DNA of 64,000 nucleotides, from contig RXJQ01000040.1 of assembly GCA_003963115.1 (NCBI GenBank), positions 62,001-126,000 of the forward strand. The letters are read 5' to 3'. The notes under the pieces were generated by a model. It had not been told where the DNA came from and searched no databases. It worked only from the letters and a program-made list of their open reading frames with translations. Every line of letters begins with the position of its first letter. Within the stretch, counting starts at the first letter, position 1. The DNA is from Burkholderiales bacterium. GTDB taxonomy: Bacteria > Pseudomonadota > Gammaproteobacteria > Burkholderiales > Burkholderiaceae_C. Shown here piece after piece: positions 1 to 7,351 of the stretch. The position numbers were made by a program, and so were the translations under genes.

Positions 1-2
1 TC

Positions 3-56
3 GAGCGGGACTGGGAACGCGCGCGCAGCTTTCTGTTCTCCGCGCTCAAGGCCTGA
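3..56 (+). CDS. C-terminal end of an ECF-type sigma factor (partial)
   Basis: Only the last 17 codons and the TGA are in the window, reading ERDWERARSFLFSALKA. The xRDWxxAR(A/S)(F/W)L tail is typical of the ECF-like sigma factors of the TIGR02999 type, which end just after the sigma-4 helix-turn-helix. This subfamily is often encoded directly upstream of a membrane Ser/Thr protein kinase, and a kinase gene starts 36 bases downstream here. The two probably form one transcript, with the kinase acting on the sigma factor or its pathway. The family call rests on a short tail plus context, so it is moderately secure. Confidence 0.6.
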   Translation, partial: ERDWERARSFLFSALKA

Positions 57-92
57 TCGGGCTGCGTCGTCACCCATGACAAGGCCCGCGCC

Positions 93-3000
93 ATGAAGAT
101 CCCCATGGCCCTGTGGCCTCGCCTGATGCCTTTGCTGGATCAGGCGCTTGACCAGCCAGCGGACCAGCGCGAGGCCTGGCTGCGGCAGCAGGCGCTGGAT
201 GAGGAGACGGCCCAAGCCTTGCGCCAACTGCTGGCCGAGCGAGATGAGCTCGAAGATGGCAGCTTCATGGCCGCCCTGCCTCCTCTGTCTCATCCGGATG
301 CGATGGCGTCTGAATCGTCTGCTGCCTCATCGCCATCGGCAGGTACCGCAACAGGCGGGGGCAGCCAGTCTGGCCTGTTCGCAGGCGACATGCTCGGCCC
401 CTATCGCCTGATCAAGCCGCTCGGCCAAGGTGGCATGAGCGTGGTCTGGCTGGCCGAGCGCGATGACGGCCAGATCCGTCGCCAGGTGGCCTTGAAGATG
501 CCCCACGCCGGCCCAGGCCAGGCCCTGCTGGCCGAGCGCATGCGCCGCGAGCGCGACATCCTCGCCAGCCTGGAGCACCGCCACATCGCCCGCCTCTATG
601 ACGTGGGCACCGGCCCACAAGGCCTGCCTTTCATGGTGCTGGAGTACGTGGAAGGCCTGCCCCTGCCCACCTATTGCGACGAACACAAGCTGGGCATCCA
701 CGAACGCCTGCAACTGTTCCTGCAGGTGCTCAGCGCCGTGCAGTACGCCCACACCAAGCTCGTGCTGCACCGGGATCTCAAGCCCAGCAACATCCTGGTC
801 AATGAGCAAGGCGAGGTCAAGCTGCTGGATTTTGGCATCGCCAAACTGATCAAGGGGAGCGAAACCGGTGCGGCCCCATCGACCGAGCTGACCCAGCACA
901 GCGGCCACGTGCTCACGCCCGACTATGCGGCCCCAGAGCAGATCGCGGGCCAGCCCCTGACCACGGCCAGCGATGTGTATGCGCTCGGTGTGATCCTGTT
1001 CGAGCTGCTCACCGGCCAGCGTCCTTACCGCCTGCCGCGCGGCACACGCGGTGCGCTCGAGGAAGCCATCCTCGCGACGGACCCGCGCCGGCCCAGCCAG
1101 GTCTGGCAGGACGCTGATGTGCAGACCCACCACATGAGCGCAGCCACCATCACCGACCTGGCCGAACACTACAAGACCAGCCCGCGCCGACTGAGCCAGT
1201 TGCTCAAGGGCGACCTGGACGTGATCGTGGCCACGGCCTTGCAAAAGCAGGCCGCGCGCCGCTATGCGACCGCCGAAGCCTTCGCACAGGACATCCAGCA
1301 CCACCTGGCCAAGGAGCCCATCGCGGCCCAGCCCGACAGCCGCTGGTACCGCACACGCAAGTATGTGCAGCGCCATGCCTGGGCCTTGAGCGCGGTCGGC
1401 GCGGTGGTGGTGGCGCTCAGCGTGGGCCTGGGCGTGGCCTTGTGGCAGGCCCAGCAGGCGAGGCAGGAGGCGGCCAAGGCCAACGCCATCAAGGACTTCC
1501 TTGTGGGCCTGTTCGAGAACGGCGATGTGGAGCAGCCCGATGCGCTGCGCAAGCGCCAGCAGACGGTGGAGCAGTTGCTGGTCAACAGCGCCCATGCGCT
1601 GGGCACGCAACTCAAGGACCAGCCGCAGGTGCGGGTGGAACTGCAAGGCGTGGTGGGCGGCCTGCTGCACAACCTGGCCATCACCGACGAGGCGATCAAG
1701 CTGCGCAAGCAAAGGGTGGCGCAGCTGGAGGCGATAGGGGCGCCGGTGGCGGAGCGGGCACAGGCGCTGCGGGATTTGGCCGATAGCCTCGATGCACGAG
1801 GAGATACGGTAGGGGCGCGTAAAAATTTGGAGAAAGGACTTGAGCAGTGTCATCAAACAAACATGCAACCTGCCGCAGTCTGCTGGGGCCTGCAAGTGGC
1901 GAGAGGGCAGATGTATGTGCTGGCCAGAGAGGTCGATCACGCACAGCAATTGATTGAGCCTGCAGTGAATGCGCTGAGATTGGAGAAGCCGCACAGTTCA
2001 CAGATGGCCGATGCGTTGGTTGCGATGGGGGATGTGTTGAGTCAACGCAATGATGTTGAGCATTCGTTTGCACTCTATGAAGAAGCAATGGCTATCCGGG
2101 AAAAACTTTGGGGTGCCACGTCGGTCCGGCTGGCAAGAGAGCGATATGCACTAGGGATGAGTTTGTGGCAGGTTTTGCGTCTTGCTCAGGCTGATAAGGA
2201 GTTGAATAGCGCATGGAAGGTCATGTCCGCAGCCATCGGGGAAGACCACGTTAGTGCCGCGCTCATTGAATTGCAGCTGGGGCGTTTGCGAGTGTTTGTC
2301 CGCTCTCCTTCTGAAGGTCGACCATTGATCGAGCACGCGAGTTCGGTGATCCTCGCCTCAGCTGGCACGGCGGATCCCCGGTGGGTATTTGATGCTTACT
2401 TTGTCCGGGGCACCGAGGCACTGCTGGATGGGCGAATTGGAGATGCCGGTGTATGGCTGGAGAGGGCCGAGGCGATGAGGTCGAAGCTGGGTGAGAGTCT
2501 GGCGGACGATGGTGGCGTTGATTTGATCTTTGCTTGGTATCTGGATGACGCCGGGCATCATGAACAGGCCAGAAAGCAGCTACACGAAGTGCGCGCGCGC
2601 TTGCTACCAAGGTTCGGTGAAGACCATCCCTATATTCAACGAATAGACGATACGATCCTTTCCAGCTATCTGATCGAAGGGCAACCAAATCAAGCCATCA
2701 ATTTGCTTCGACAACGTGGTATCCATTCAATTGGTGAAGGTGGGGGGGACGTGGCAACATACATCGCATTGGGTCGATATCAAGAAGCAGCTAAAGCCAT
2801 TGAACCCCAATGGCGTTCCGTACTGCAGAAGGCGCGCAATGAACAATACCTGTTGGCGATATATCAAACGTATGATCAGATGGGGCGGATACAGTTGGGC
2901 CTGCACGATTGCAAGACTGCTAGGCAGTACTTCGGCACGGCTATCCGGCTCTTGCAACATGGCTATGCCTACAACCCATATTTGGCAATGACTCGTGCCC

Positions 3001-3152
3001 GTTACGGGCAGAGCCTTATATGCACGGGCGATGCTCAAGGCGCTGCAATTCAATTGGATATGGCGGACAGAGCTTTTCGCATGCAGCCCGCTCTTTCAGA
3101 GCACTTCAAGCGTCCTTTATACGAATTGCGACGGCAGTTGTATCCGCAGTGA
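93..3152 (+). CDS. Transmembrane Ser/Thr protein kinase with C-terminal TPR-like sensor region
   Basis: A 1019-residue Hanks-type kinase. The glycine loop GQGGMS lies near residue 111, the ATP-binding Lys is K135 in VALKM, the catalytic loop is HRDLKPSN (D228), the Mg-binding DFG starts at D246, and APE is at 280-282. All catalytic elements are present. A single membrane helix follows at about 430-451, so the kinase is cytoplasmic and the remaining 570 residues should be periplasmic or peripheral. That part is helical with TPR-like repeats (ALYEEAMAIREKLWG, ARQYFGTAIRLL). It follows an ECF sigma factor gene by 36 bases, a common pairing. Base composition drops sharply inside the gene after about 1790: sampled 60-base lines fall from 75% GC (481-540) to 55% (2101-2160) and 50% (2761-2820), so the sensor half looks diversified or exchanged. 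The kinase call is very secure; its ligand is unknown. Confidence 0.95.
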   Translation: MKIPMALWPRLMPLLDQALDQPADQREAWLRQQALDEETAQALRQLLAERDELEDGSFMAALPPLSHPDAMASESSAASSPSAGTATGGGSQSGLFAGDMLGPYRLIKPLGQGGMSVVWLAERDDGQIRRQVALKMPHAGPGQALLAERMRRERDILASLEHRHIARLYDVGTGPQGLPFMVLEYVEGLPLPTYCDEHKLGIHERLQLFLQVLSAVQYAHTKLVLHRDLKPSNILVNEQGEVKLLDFGIAKLIKGSETGAAPSTELTQHSGHVLTPDYAAPEQIAGQPLTTASDVYALGVILFELLTGQRPYRLPRGTRGALEEAILATDPRRPSQVWQDADVQTHHMSAATITDLAEHYKTSPRRLSQLLKGDLDVIVATALQKQAARRYATAEAFAQDIQHHLAKEPIAAQPDSRWYRTRKYVQRHAWALSAVGAVVVALSVGLGVALWQAQQARQEAAKANAIKDFLVGLFENGDVEQPDALRKRQQTVEQLLVNSAHALGTQLKDQPQVRVELQGVVGGLLHNLAITDEAIKLRKQRVAQLEAIGAPVAERAQALRDLADSLDARGDTVGARKNLEKGLEQCHQTNMQPAAVCWGLQVARGQMYVLAREVDHAQQLIEPAVNALRLEKPHSSQMADALVAMGDVLSQRNDVEHSFALYEEAMAIREKLWGATSVRLARERYALGMSLWQVLRLAQADKELNSAWKVMSAAIGEDHVSAALIELQLGRLRVFVRSPSEGRPLIEHASSVILASAGTADPRWVFDAYFVRGTEALLDGRIGDAGVWLERAEAMRSKLGESLADDGGVDLIFAWYLDDAGHHEQARKQLHEVRARLLPRFGEDHPYIQRIDDTILSSYLIEGQPNQAINLLRQRGIHSIGEGGGDVATYIALGRYQEAAKAIEPQWRSVLQKARNEQYLLAIYQTYDQMGRIQLGLHDCKTARQYFGTAIRLLQHGYAYNPYLAMTRARYGQSLICTGDAQGAAIQLDMADRAFRMQPALSEHFKRPLYELRRQLYPQ

Positions 3153-3242
3153 TCTCAAGTTAGGGGGAGGATGCAGTGTTGCCTTGTCGGTCTAAATAAA
3201 CCTAGTACATTTTGGCGTCATTAATTTTCAGTTGGAGCAGAC

Positions 3243-3719
3243 ATGAAGCCTTCTTACGCACTTTCAACTTTTTTCCTTGGTTCGCTGATGTCCTTGGCGG
3301 TGATTGCAGCAGAAACGGCGGATGGCACAGGAGTGACACGGGCGTCGGAAGTGGCCAAGAGCGTTAGCGCACAAGGCGCCAAGGTGGCAACGCCAGGTAA
3401 GCTGGCAACCCAAGGTGGAACGGTGATGGGTAAGTCAGGGGACAATCAATATCCCTCTGGTGCCCCTGTGGTACCTCCCAAGCCTAAGAAGGAGGGTATG
3501 GTTGCGATCGACGCAAAGGGCGTCAACACATCTGGTGTGAAACCAGGGGTCGTTGTAAAGGGCGGGGCCGCTACTACCGGTGTGACGGTTGGAGTCAATG
3601 GGGACAATCAATATCCTTCTGGTGCTCCTGTGGTTCCCCCCAAGCCTAAGAAGGATGGCCCCGAGGCCGCCGCAGCTGCCGCAGCCGCTCAAAAAGCCGC
3701 TACCAAAGCAGCCCCCTGA
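3243..3719 (+). CDS. Small secreted protein with duplicated GDNQYPSGAP motif
   Basis: A 158-residue protein starting with a clear Sec signal peptide (hydrophobic stretch ending near SLAVIAAETA). The mature part is low in complexity, rich in Gly, Val, Ala and Lys, with two exact copies of GDNQYPSGAPVVPPKPKK 54 residues apart, and an Ala-rich end. I recognise no family. The DNA is less GC-rich than the neighbourhood, like the second half of the kinase gene just upstream. It starts 90 bases after the kinase and ends at a good Rho-independent terminator, so it may be the last gene of the sigma factor-kinase unit or have its own promoter. Proline and lysine repeats suggest a periplasmic or wall-associated linker-type protein, which is inference. 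Confidence 0.75.
   Translation: MKPSYALSTFFLGSLMSLAVIAAETADGTGVTRASEVAKSVSAQGAKVATPGKLATQGGTVMGKSGDNQYPSGAPVVPPKPKKEGMVAIDAKGVNTSGVKPGVVVKGGAATTGVTVGVNGDNQYPSGAPVVPPKPKKDGPEAAAAAAAAQKAATKAAP
3438..3655 (+). repeat. Two 56-base direct repeats (3438-3493 and 3600-3655)
   Basis: Two in-frame copies, 162 bases apart, encode the identical 18-residue motif of the secreted protein. The DNA copies differ only at a few third codon positions. The duplication is therefore not brand new, but the protein motif has been kept under selection. Confidence 0.9.
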
Positions 3720-3741
3720 TCAGCCAGCAAATAAAACCTAA

Positions 3742-3764
3742 GCCGCCTCAGGGCGGCTTTTTTT
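3742..3764 (+). terminator. Rho-independent terminator
   Basis: GCCGCC-TCAG-GGCGGC stem-loop (3742-3757) followed by a run of seven T. It lies 23 bases after the stop of the secreted repeat protein and before the convergent TetR gene, and would end the kinase/secreted-protein transcript. Confidence 0.92.
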
Positions 3765-3797
3765 CAAGAGCACAGCTCATCGGGTCCCTTCGCCTCA

Positions 3798-4340
3798 TCA
3801 GCCAGACAAGCCCTGAACCAGCCTGCCGAAACTGCCCGTAGCCAAGGCCACAGGCACTCCCATCTGCACCTGCACAATCGCACCATCCACGGCCAAGGCA
3901 ATGGCCCAGGCTTTGGCCTTGCGTTGTCTTGATGCAGGCAACAACCCGGCCACCACCCGCGCCATCTCCTCCTTGTGCTGCCTGGCGACGTCCCTGACCT
4001 GAGGCAACTCCTCCCCCAACTCCCCCACCACATTGATGAAGGCACAGCCTCGAAAGCGTGGGTCCTGGAACCACTCGGCCAGGGCCGGCTTAAGTGCTGC
4101 TACCGTGCTGCCGTGTCGCTGCAGGGCATCCTGGAACCAGCTCATCCACAGCGCATGTCGGTGTTCCAGGTAAGCGAGGATCAGCTCGTGCTTGCTCGGA
4201 AAGTGCCGATAGAACGTCACCTTGGTGACGCCAGCCTCGGCGATCACGCGGTCGATGCCCGTGGCGCGCACACCATGTTGATAGAACAGATCGTGCGCGG
4301 TCAGCAGGATGCGGTCGCGTGCTGTGGAAGGTGAGGTCAT
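3798..4340 (-). CDS. TetR/AcrR family transcriptional repressor
   Basis: A 180-residue one-domain regulator. The N-terminal helix-turn-helix (about residues 5-55) carries the usual TetR signatures: GVRATGIDRVIAEAGVTKVTFYRHFPSK. The ligand domain follows (WFQDALQRHG ... GCAFINVVGEL). I chose the ATG at 4338-4340 because the homology begins there; the reading frame is open upstream to 4481, but that part would run through the operators. It is divergent from the DUF1348 gene at 4435, with two near-identical palindromes between the starts, so it very likely represses itself and that gene. The inducer is unknown; members of this subgroup often answer to electrophiles or small aromatic compounds. 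Confidence 0.93.
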   Translation of the reverse strand: MTSPSTARDRILLTAHDLFYQHGVRATGIDRVIAEAGVTKVTFYRHFPSKHELILAYLEHRHALWMSWFQDALQRHGSTVAALKPALAEWFQDPRFRGCAFINVVGELGEELPQVRDVARQHKEEMARVVAGLLPASRQRKAKAWAIALAVDGAIVQVQMGVPVALATGSFGRLVQGLSG

Positions 4341-4349
4341 GCGCGCATT

Positions 4350-4367
4350 GTAGACAGGTCTGTCTAC
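4350..4367. promoter_or_regulatory. TetR operator, copy 1
   Basis: GTAGACAGGTCTGTCTAC: 8-base arms GTAGACAG/CTGTCTAC around a 2-base centre. It lies 10 bases before the TetR start codon and shares its core with copy 2. The arrangement is typical of an autorepressed TetR gene. Confidence 0.85.
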
Positions 4368-4384
4368 TTCGGGTAGATTGCGCA

Positions 4385-4404
4385 TGTAGACAAGTCTGTC
4401 TACA
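4385..4404. promoter_or_regulatory. TetR operator, copy 2
   Basis: TGTAGACAAGTCTGTCTACA: arms TGTAGACA/TGTCTACA. Its centre is 36 bases from that of copy 1, so two dimers could bind on nearly the same face of the helix. It lies 30 bases before the DUF1348 start codon, a position that would block its promoter. Confidence 0.85.
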
Positions 4405-4434
4405 TTCACCACCATTGACATTGAGAGACGCCCC

Positions 4435-4902
4435 ATGGACACCCGCCCGCCTTTGCCGCCCTTCACACTCGAATCCGCCACCCAGAAAGTCCGTCTCGCC
4501 GAAGACGCCTGGAACAGCCGTGACCCCGGTCGCGTTGCGCTGGTCTACACGGAAGACACACGCTGGCGCAACCGCGCCGAGTTCCCCGTCGGGCGCGAGC
4601 AGGTGCGCGCATTTCTGCAACGCAAATGGGCGCGCGAGCTGGACTACCGCCTCATCAAGGAGCTGTGGGCACACGATGGCCCTCGCATCGCCGTGCGCTT
4701 TGCCTACGAGTGGCACGACGACTCGGGCCAGTGGTTCCGCAGCTATGGGAACGAGAACTGGCAGTTCAACGAGCAGGGGCTGATGGTGTGGCGTTACGCC
4801 AGCATCAACGATCTGCCGATCAGGGATGCTGACCGGCGCTTTTTGTGGCCGCTGGGGCGCCGTCCGGACGATCACCCAGGCTTGAGTGAATTGGGCATGT
4901 GA
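4435..4902 (+). CDS. DUF1348 / nuclear transport factor 2-like (SnoaL-fold) protein
   Basis: A 155-residue cytosolic protein. The sequence [54 protein letters not shown] and [12 protein letters not shown] is characteristic of the DUF1348 family, which adopts the small cone-shaped NTF2-like fold. Its enzymatic role is not established. It is divergent from a TetR gene across two operators, so it is probably the repressor's main target, induced by some small molecule. It ends 7 bases from the convergent CheD-like gene. Confidence 0.9.
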   Translation: MDTRPPLPPFTLESATQKVRLAEDAWNSRDPGRVALVYTEDTRWRNRAEFPVGREQVRAFLQRKWARELDYRLIKELWAHDGPRIAVRFAYEWHDDSGQWFRSYGNENWQFNEQGLMVWRYASINDLPIRDADRRFLWPLGRRPDDHPGLSELGM

Positions 4903-4909
4903 GTCGGCG

Positions 4910-5488
4910 CTACAAGATGATGCAGCAGGCCGGCTTGTTGGCGTTTGCGTTGGTTGCGTGTACCGCAGCGCGCGGTGCGTTCTCGCGATCGTGTCCGATC
5001 AGGGTGAAGCCGCCGTGGTCAGGATAGACGCCAGCCTGCCTGTTGGTGACAGAGATGGCCGATGAGCGGCCGAACGCACCAGACCCGCCCGGCAATGCGC
5101 TGGGAACGCCTGCACTGAAGTGACCATTTTGAAAGCACATGGCTGCGGCCGTTTGATGGTCTACGGCTGCTGCGACCTGGCATTGTTGCTGAATCCATGC
5201 CTGCAATGCGGCTTCGTCGCGCCCAAAGGTCTGAACTTCGAGGGCGTTCATCGCCTCTGCCACGACCAGGATGACCTGCGTAGGCTGCAAGCGTGCGGCC
5301 CAGGCGTTCATGTCGGCCAGGACATCGGCCTTGCCCAGGCTGGAGGCAGGGTAGTGATAGGCGCCAGCGGCATTGGTGTTTTGATTCCAGCCCGCGATCA
5401 GGGAGCAGCTGAACAGCGTGGACGTGCAGACGGACACGTCGCCATCCACCACGATGCCCTGACCCATCTCAATGAAAAACAAGGCCAT
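4910..5488 (-). CDS. CheD/CNF-like putative glutamine deamidase with C-terminal CIIL
   Basis: A 192-residue protein with no signal peptide and a good GGAGG site before the ATG. The N-terminal part reads DVSVCTSTLFSCSLIAGW ... GAYHYPAS. Thr22, Cys28 and His45 match the spacing of the Thr21-Cys27-His44 catalytic set of Thermotoga CheD, and the (T)xLxSC ... GxxH arrangement also recalls the CNF1/BLF1 deamidase toxins. Predicted strand VILVVAEA and helices follow. There is no chemotaxis gene in the window. The protein ends in KPACCIIL; a C-terminal CIIL has the form of a eukaryotic CaaX prenylation box. Deamidase activity is inferred from motif spacing only. It is divergent from the HEx3Hx3H protein across a region rich in inverted repeats. 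Confidence 0.55.
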   Translation of the reverse strand: MALFFIEMGQGIVVDGDVSVCTSTLFSCSLIAGWNQNTNAAGAYHYPASSLGKADVLADMNAWAARLQPTQVILVVAEAMNALEVQTFGRDEAALQAWIQQQCQVAAAVDHQTAAAMCFQNGHFSAGVPSALPGGSGAFGRSSAISVTNRQAGVYPDHGGFTLIGHDRENAPRAAVHATNANANKPACCIIL

Positions 5489-5567
5489 GAGAACCTCCTG
5501 ATTTTTGCTCGTCGGCGCTGGTGCGGGCCAACGTAGTGGCCGATTGTGGTGGTTCGGGCCGACAAGT

Positions 5568-5651
5568 CCATCCCTAGTCCCACACGGCCCTAATGTCCAA
5601 GGATGTAAAGCCTTGGTAAAGACACCGCCTGCGCCCTAGCTCTAGGGATGG
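5568..5651. promoter_or_regulatory. Divergent control region with nested inverted repeats
   Basis: Between the CheD-like gene (start 5488, minus) and the gene at 5746 (plus). CCATCCCTAG at 5568-5577 pairs perfectly with CTAGGGATGG at 5642-5651. The half-palindrome CCCTAG-CT-CTAGGG fills 5634-5647, and CCAAGG-N8-CCTTGG lies at 5597-5616. No known regulator site is recognised. The layout suggests co-regulation of both flanking genes. Confidence 0.5.
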
Positions 5652-5745
5652 CAACGCCCCACCCCTGGTGCTCCACTGCGGATTCCGCAGGCCGCCCTTG
5701 GCAAGCTGTAGCGGCCCGCCAGACCACTTCCAGCAGGAGGGTCCG

Positions 5746-7239
5746 ATGAGCAAGTCATCGTCTTCATCCATGTCCCCGTACATCGCCATGTGTGGCATCT
5801 TCAGTGAGCGTGTGGACTTTCAGGGCAAATCACCGGTCGCCTCGCCGCCCGGCTCGCCTTTCGACAGCACCAAGCTGGTCAATTGCGTGAAGCAGAACAC
5901 GGCTTTTCTGCCGATGGACTACCGAACGGCCTACGCCGAGCCTTTGGCCGCGGCGCTGCCCACGCTGTGCTCGCAGTTGCGAACCGAGTTCGATCAACAG
6001 GTTGGCCAGGGTGCCCCCGAAAAACAGGTGCTGGGCGAGATCACCTCGATGGTCGACACGCTCGTGGGTGCCGTGCGCGATTGGGGCAGCCCCGAGTACA
6101 CCCAGCCACTGCGGCGTTTCGAGGCCGTGGTCTCCAACCTCTACCGCTCTTTCCTGAGCGACGAGCAGCGCAGCAAGATTCAGCTGCCGCTCAAGGAGGT
6201 CATCCCGCCGTTGGCGACCTTTGCTGCGACGGCAGACGACGGCCCTTTTACGCAGCCAGCGGATTCCGTGCTTTCGTTGATCAATGTGCCCATCGGCGTG
6301 GTCAGCCTGCCCGGCAGCTACCGTGATCACCCTTTGCTGTGGCCGGCCTTGGCACACGAGACCGGTGGGCACGACGTGGTGCATGCCGACCCGGGGTTGG
6401 AGGCCGAACTGGCCCGTGGCGCCCGAAATCTCAAGGGGTTGCCCAAAGGGGTGGGTGCACTGTGGAGTTTCTGGATGGACGAGACCGTGGCCGATGTTTA
6501 CGGCCTGCTCAACGTGGGCCCTTCCTTTGCGGTGAGTCTGGGCGCTTTCTTCTCGGCCCTGGAGCATTCGTTCAACAGCAAGCAGCCACTGGGCATGGTG
6601 AGCAATGTGCTACCCGTGCAGAACAACAGCCTGGCCGACCCGCACCCGGTCGATCTGCTGCGCCTGTATGTGGCACAAGGCGTGGTGTCCAAGCTCACGG
6701 GTTTGTCGACCTCGCGCATCAACGCGTGGCAGTCGATGATCAATGACATTGCGCACGATGCCGCCGGTGGCAAGACCACGATCGACGTCATGGACGTGCA
6801 GACACGTTCGGTGGTGCAGCAACTGCCTTTGTCGATGATGGCGAATGCCGCACAGCAAGTGGGTGCCTACATCGCGACGGCGCGCCTGCATGCGCTGGGT
6901 GGCCACAGCATCCAGGAGATCGAGACCTGGGACGACGAAGACGAAGACGCGTCCAATGCCATCACCACGGCCTTGGCTCAGCAGCAGCCCATCGTGGGCC
7001 TGGGTGATGACGCGCAACTGCTGGCGGGTGCCACGATGGCGTTCTACAAGCAGCCCTCGTCATACGATGCGGTCACGTCCGCGCTCAACGATGCGCTGGA
7101 CGACAGCTTCGCCCGTGACCCGATCTTCGGTGCACCTGCGCCGCACTTCATGCTGCCTTCGCGGCGCAGGACGCGGGCCACGGGGCGCAGTTACCACGTC
7201 ACCATGCGGTCACTGGCTGCTTTGGGTCTGCAGGAGTAG
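5746..7239 (+). CDS. Uncharacterised protein with HEx3Hx3H motif, metalloprotease-like
   Basis: A 497-residue protein. I took the ATG at 5746 because AGGAGGG sits 5 bases before it; the frame is open back to 5668. There is no signal peptide; the start is a Ser-rich stretch. The central sequence LAHETGGHDVVHAD (H204, E205, H209, H213) followed by WMDETVADVYG (E246) looks like a zinc site, but the spacing is HExxxH rather than the usual HExxH. This spacing is known from TldD, to which I see no other likeness. A short acidic stretch DDEDED follows further on. I recognise no named family. It is divergent from the putative deamidase gene and may work with it. Confidence 0.6.
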   Translation: MSKSSSSSMSPYIAMCGIFSERVDFQGKSPVASPPGSPFDSTKLVNCVKQNTAFLPMDYRTAYAEPLAAALPTLCSQLRTEFDQQVGQGAPEKQVLGEITSMVDTLVGAVRDWGSPEYTQPLRRFEAVVSNLYRSFLSDEQRSKIQLPLKEVIPPLATFAATADDGPFTQPADSVLSLINVPIGVVSLPGSYRDHPLLWPALAHETGGHDVVHADPGLEAELARGARNLKGLPKGVGALWSFWMDETVADVYGLLNVGPSFAVSLGAFFSALEHSFNSKQPLGMVSNVLPVQNNSLADPHPVDLLRLYVAQGVVSKLTGLSTSRINAWQSMINDIAHDAAGGKTTIDVMDVQTRSVVQQLPLSMMANAAQQVGAYIATARLHALGGHSIQEIETWDDEDEDASNAITTALAQQQPIVGLGDDAQLLAGATMAFYKQPSSYDAVTSALNDALDDSFARDPIFGAPAPHFMLPSRRRTRATGRSYHVTMRSLAALGLQE

Positions 7240-7253
7240 GCCCGACGCTCCGA

Positions 7254-7279
7254 GTTCACGCACTCACGGGTGCGTGAAC
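7254..7279. terminator. Perfect 10-base stem-loop between convergent genes
   Basis: GTTCACGCAC-TCACGG-GTGCGTGAAC. It lies 14 bases after the stop of the HEx3Hx3H gene and 72 bases beyond the end of the convergent gene. There is no T-run, so it is not a standard intrinsic terminator; it may stabilise 3' ends or serve both strands. Confidence 0.45.
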
Positions 7280-7351
7280 ACCGCCAGTGCCTCGGTCAGT
7301 CGGTCGACCTGCTGTGCCTGGCCGACCAGTTTGTGCGTGTCCCCCCGCGTT

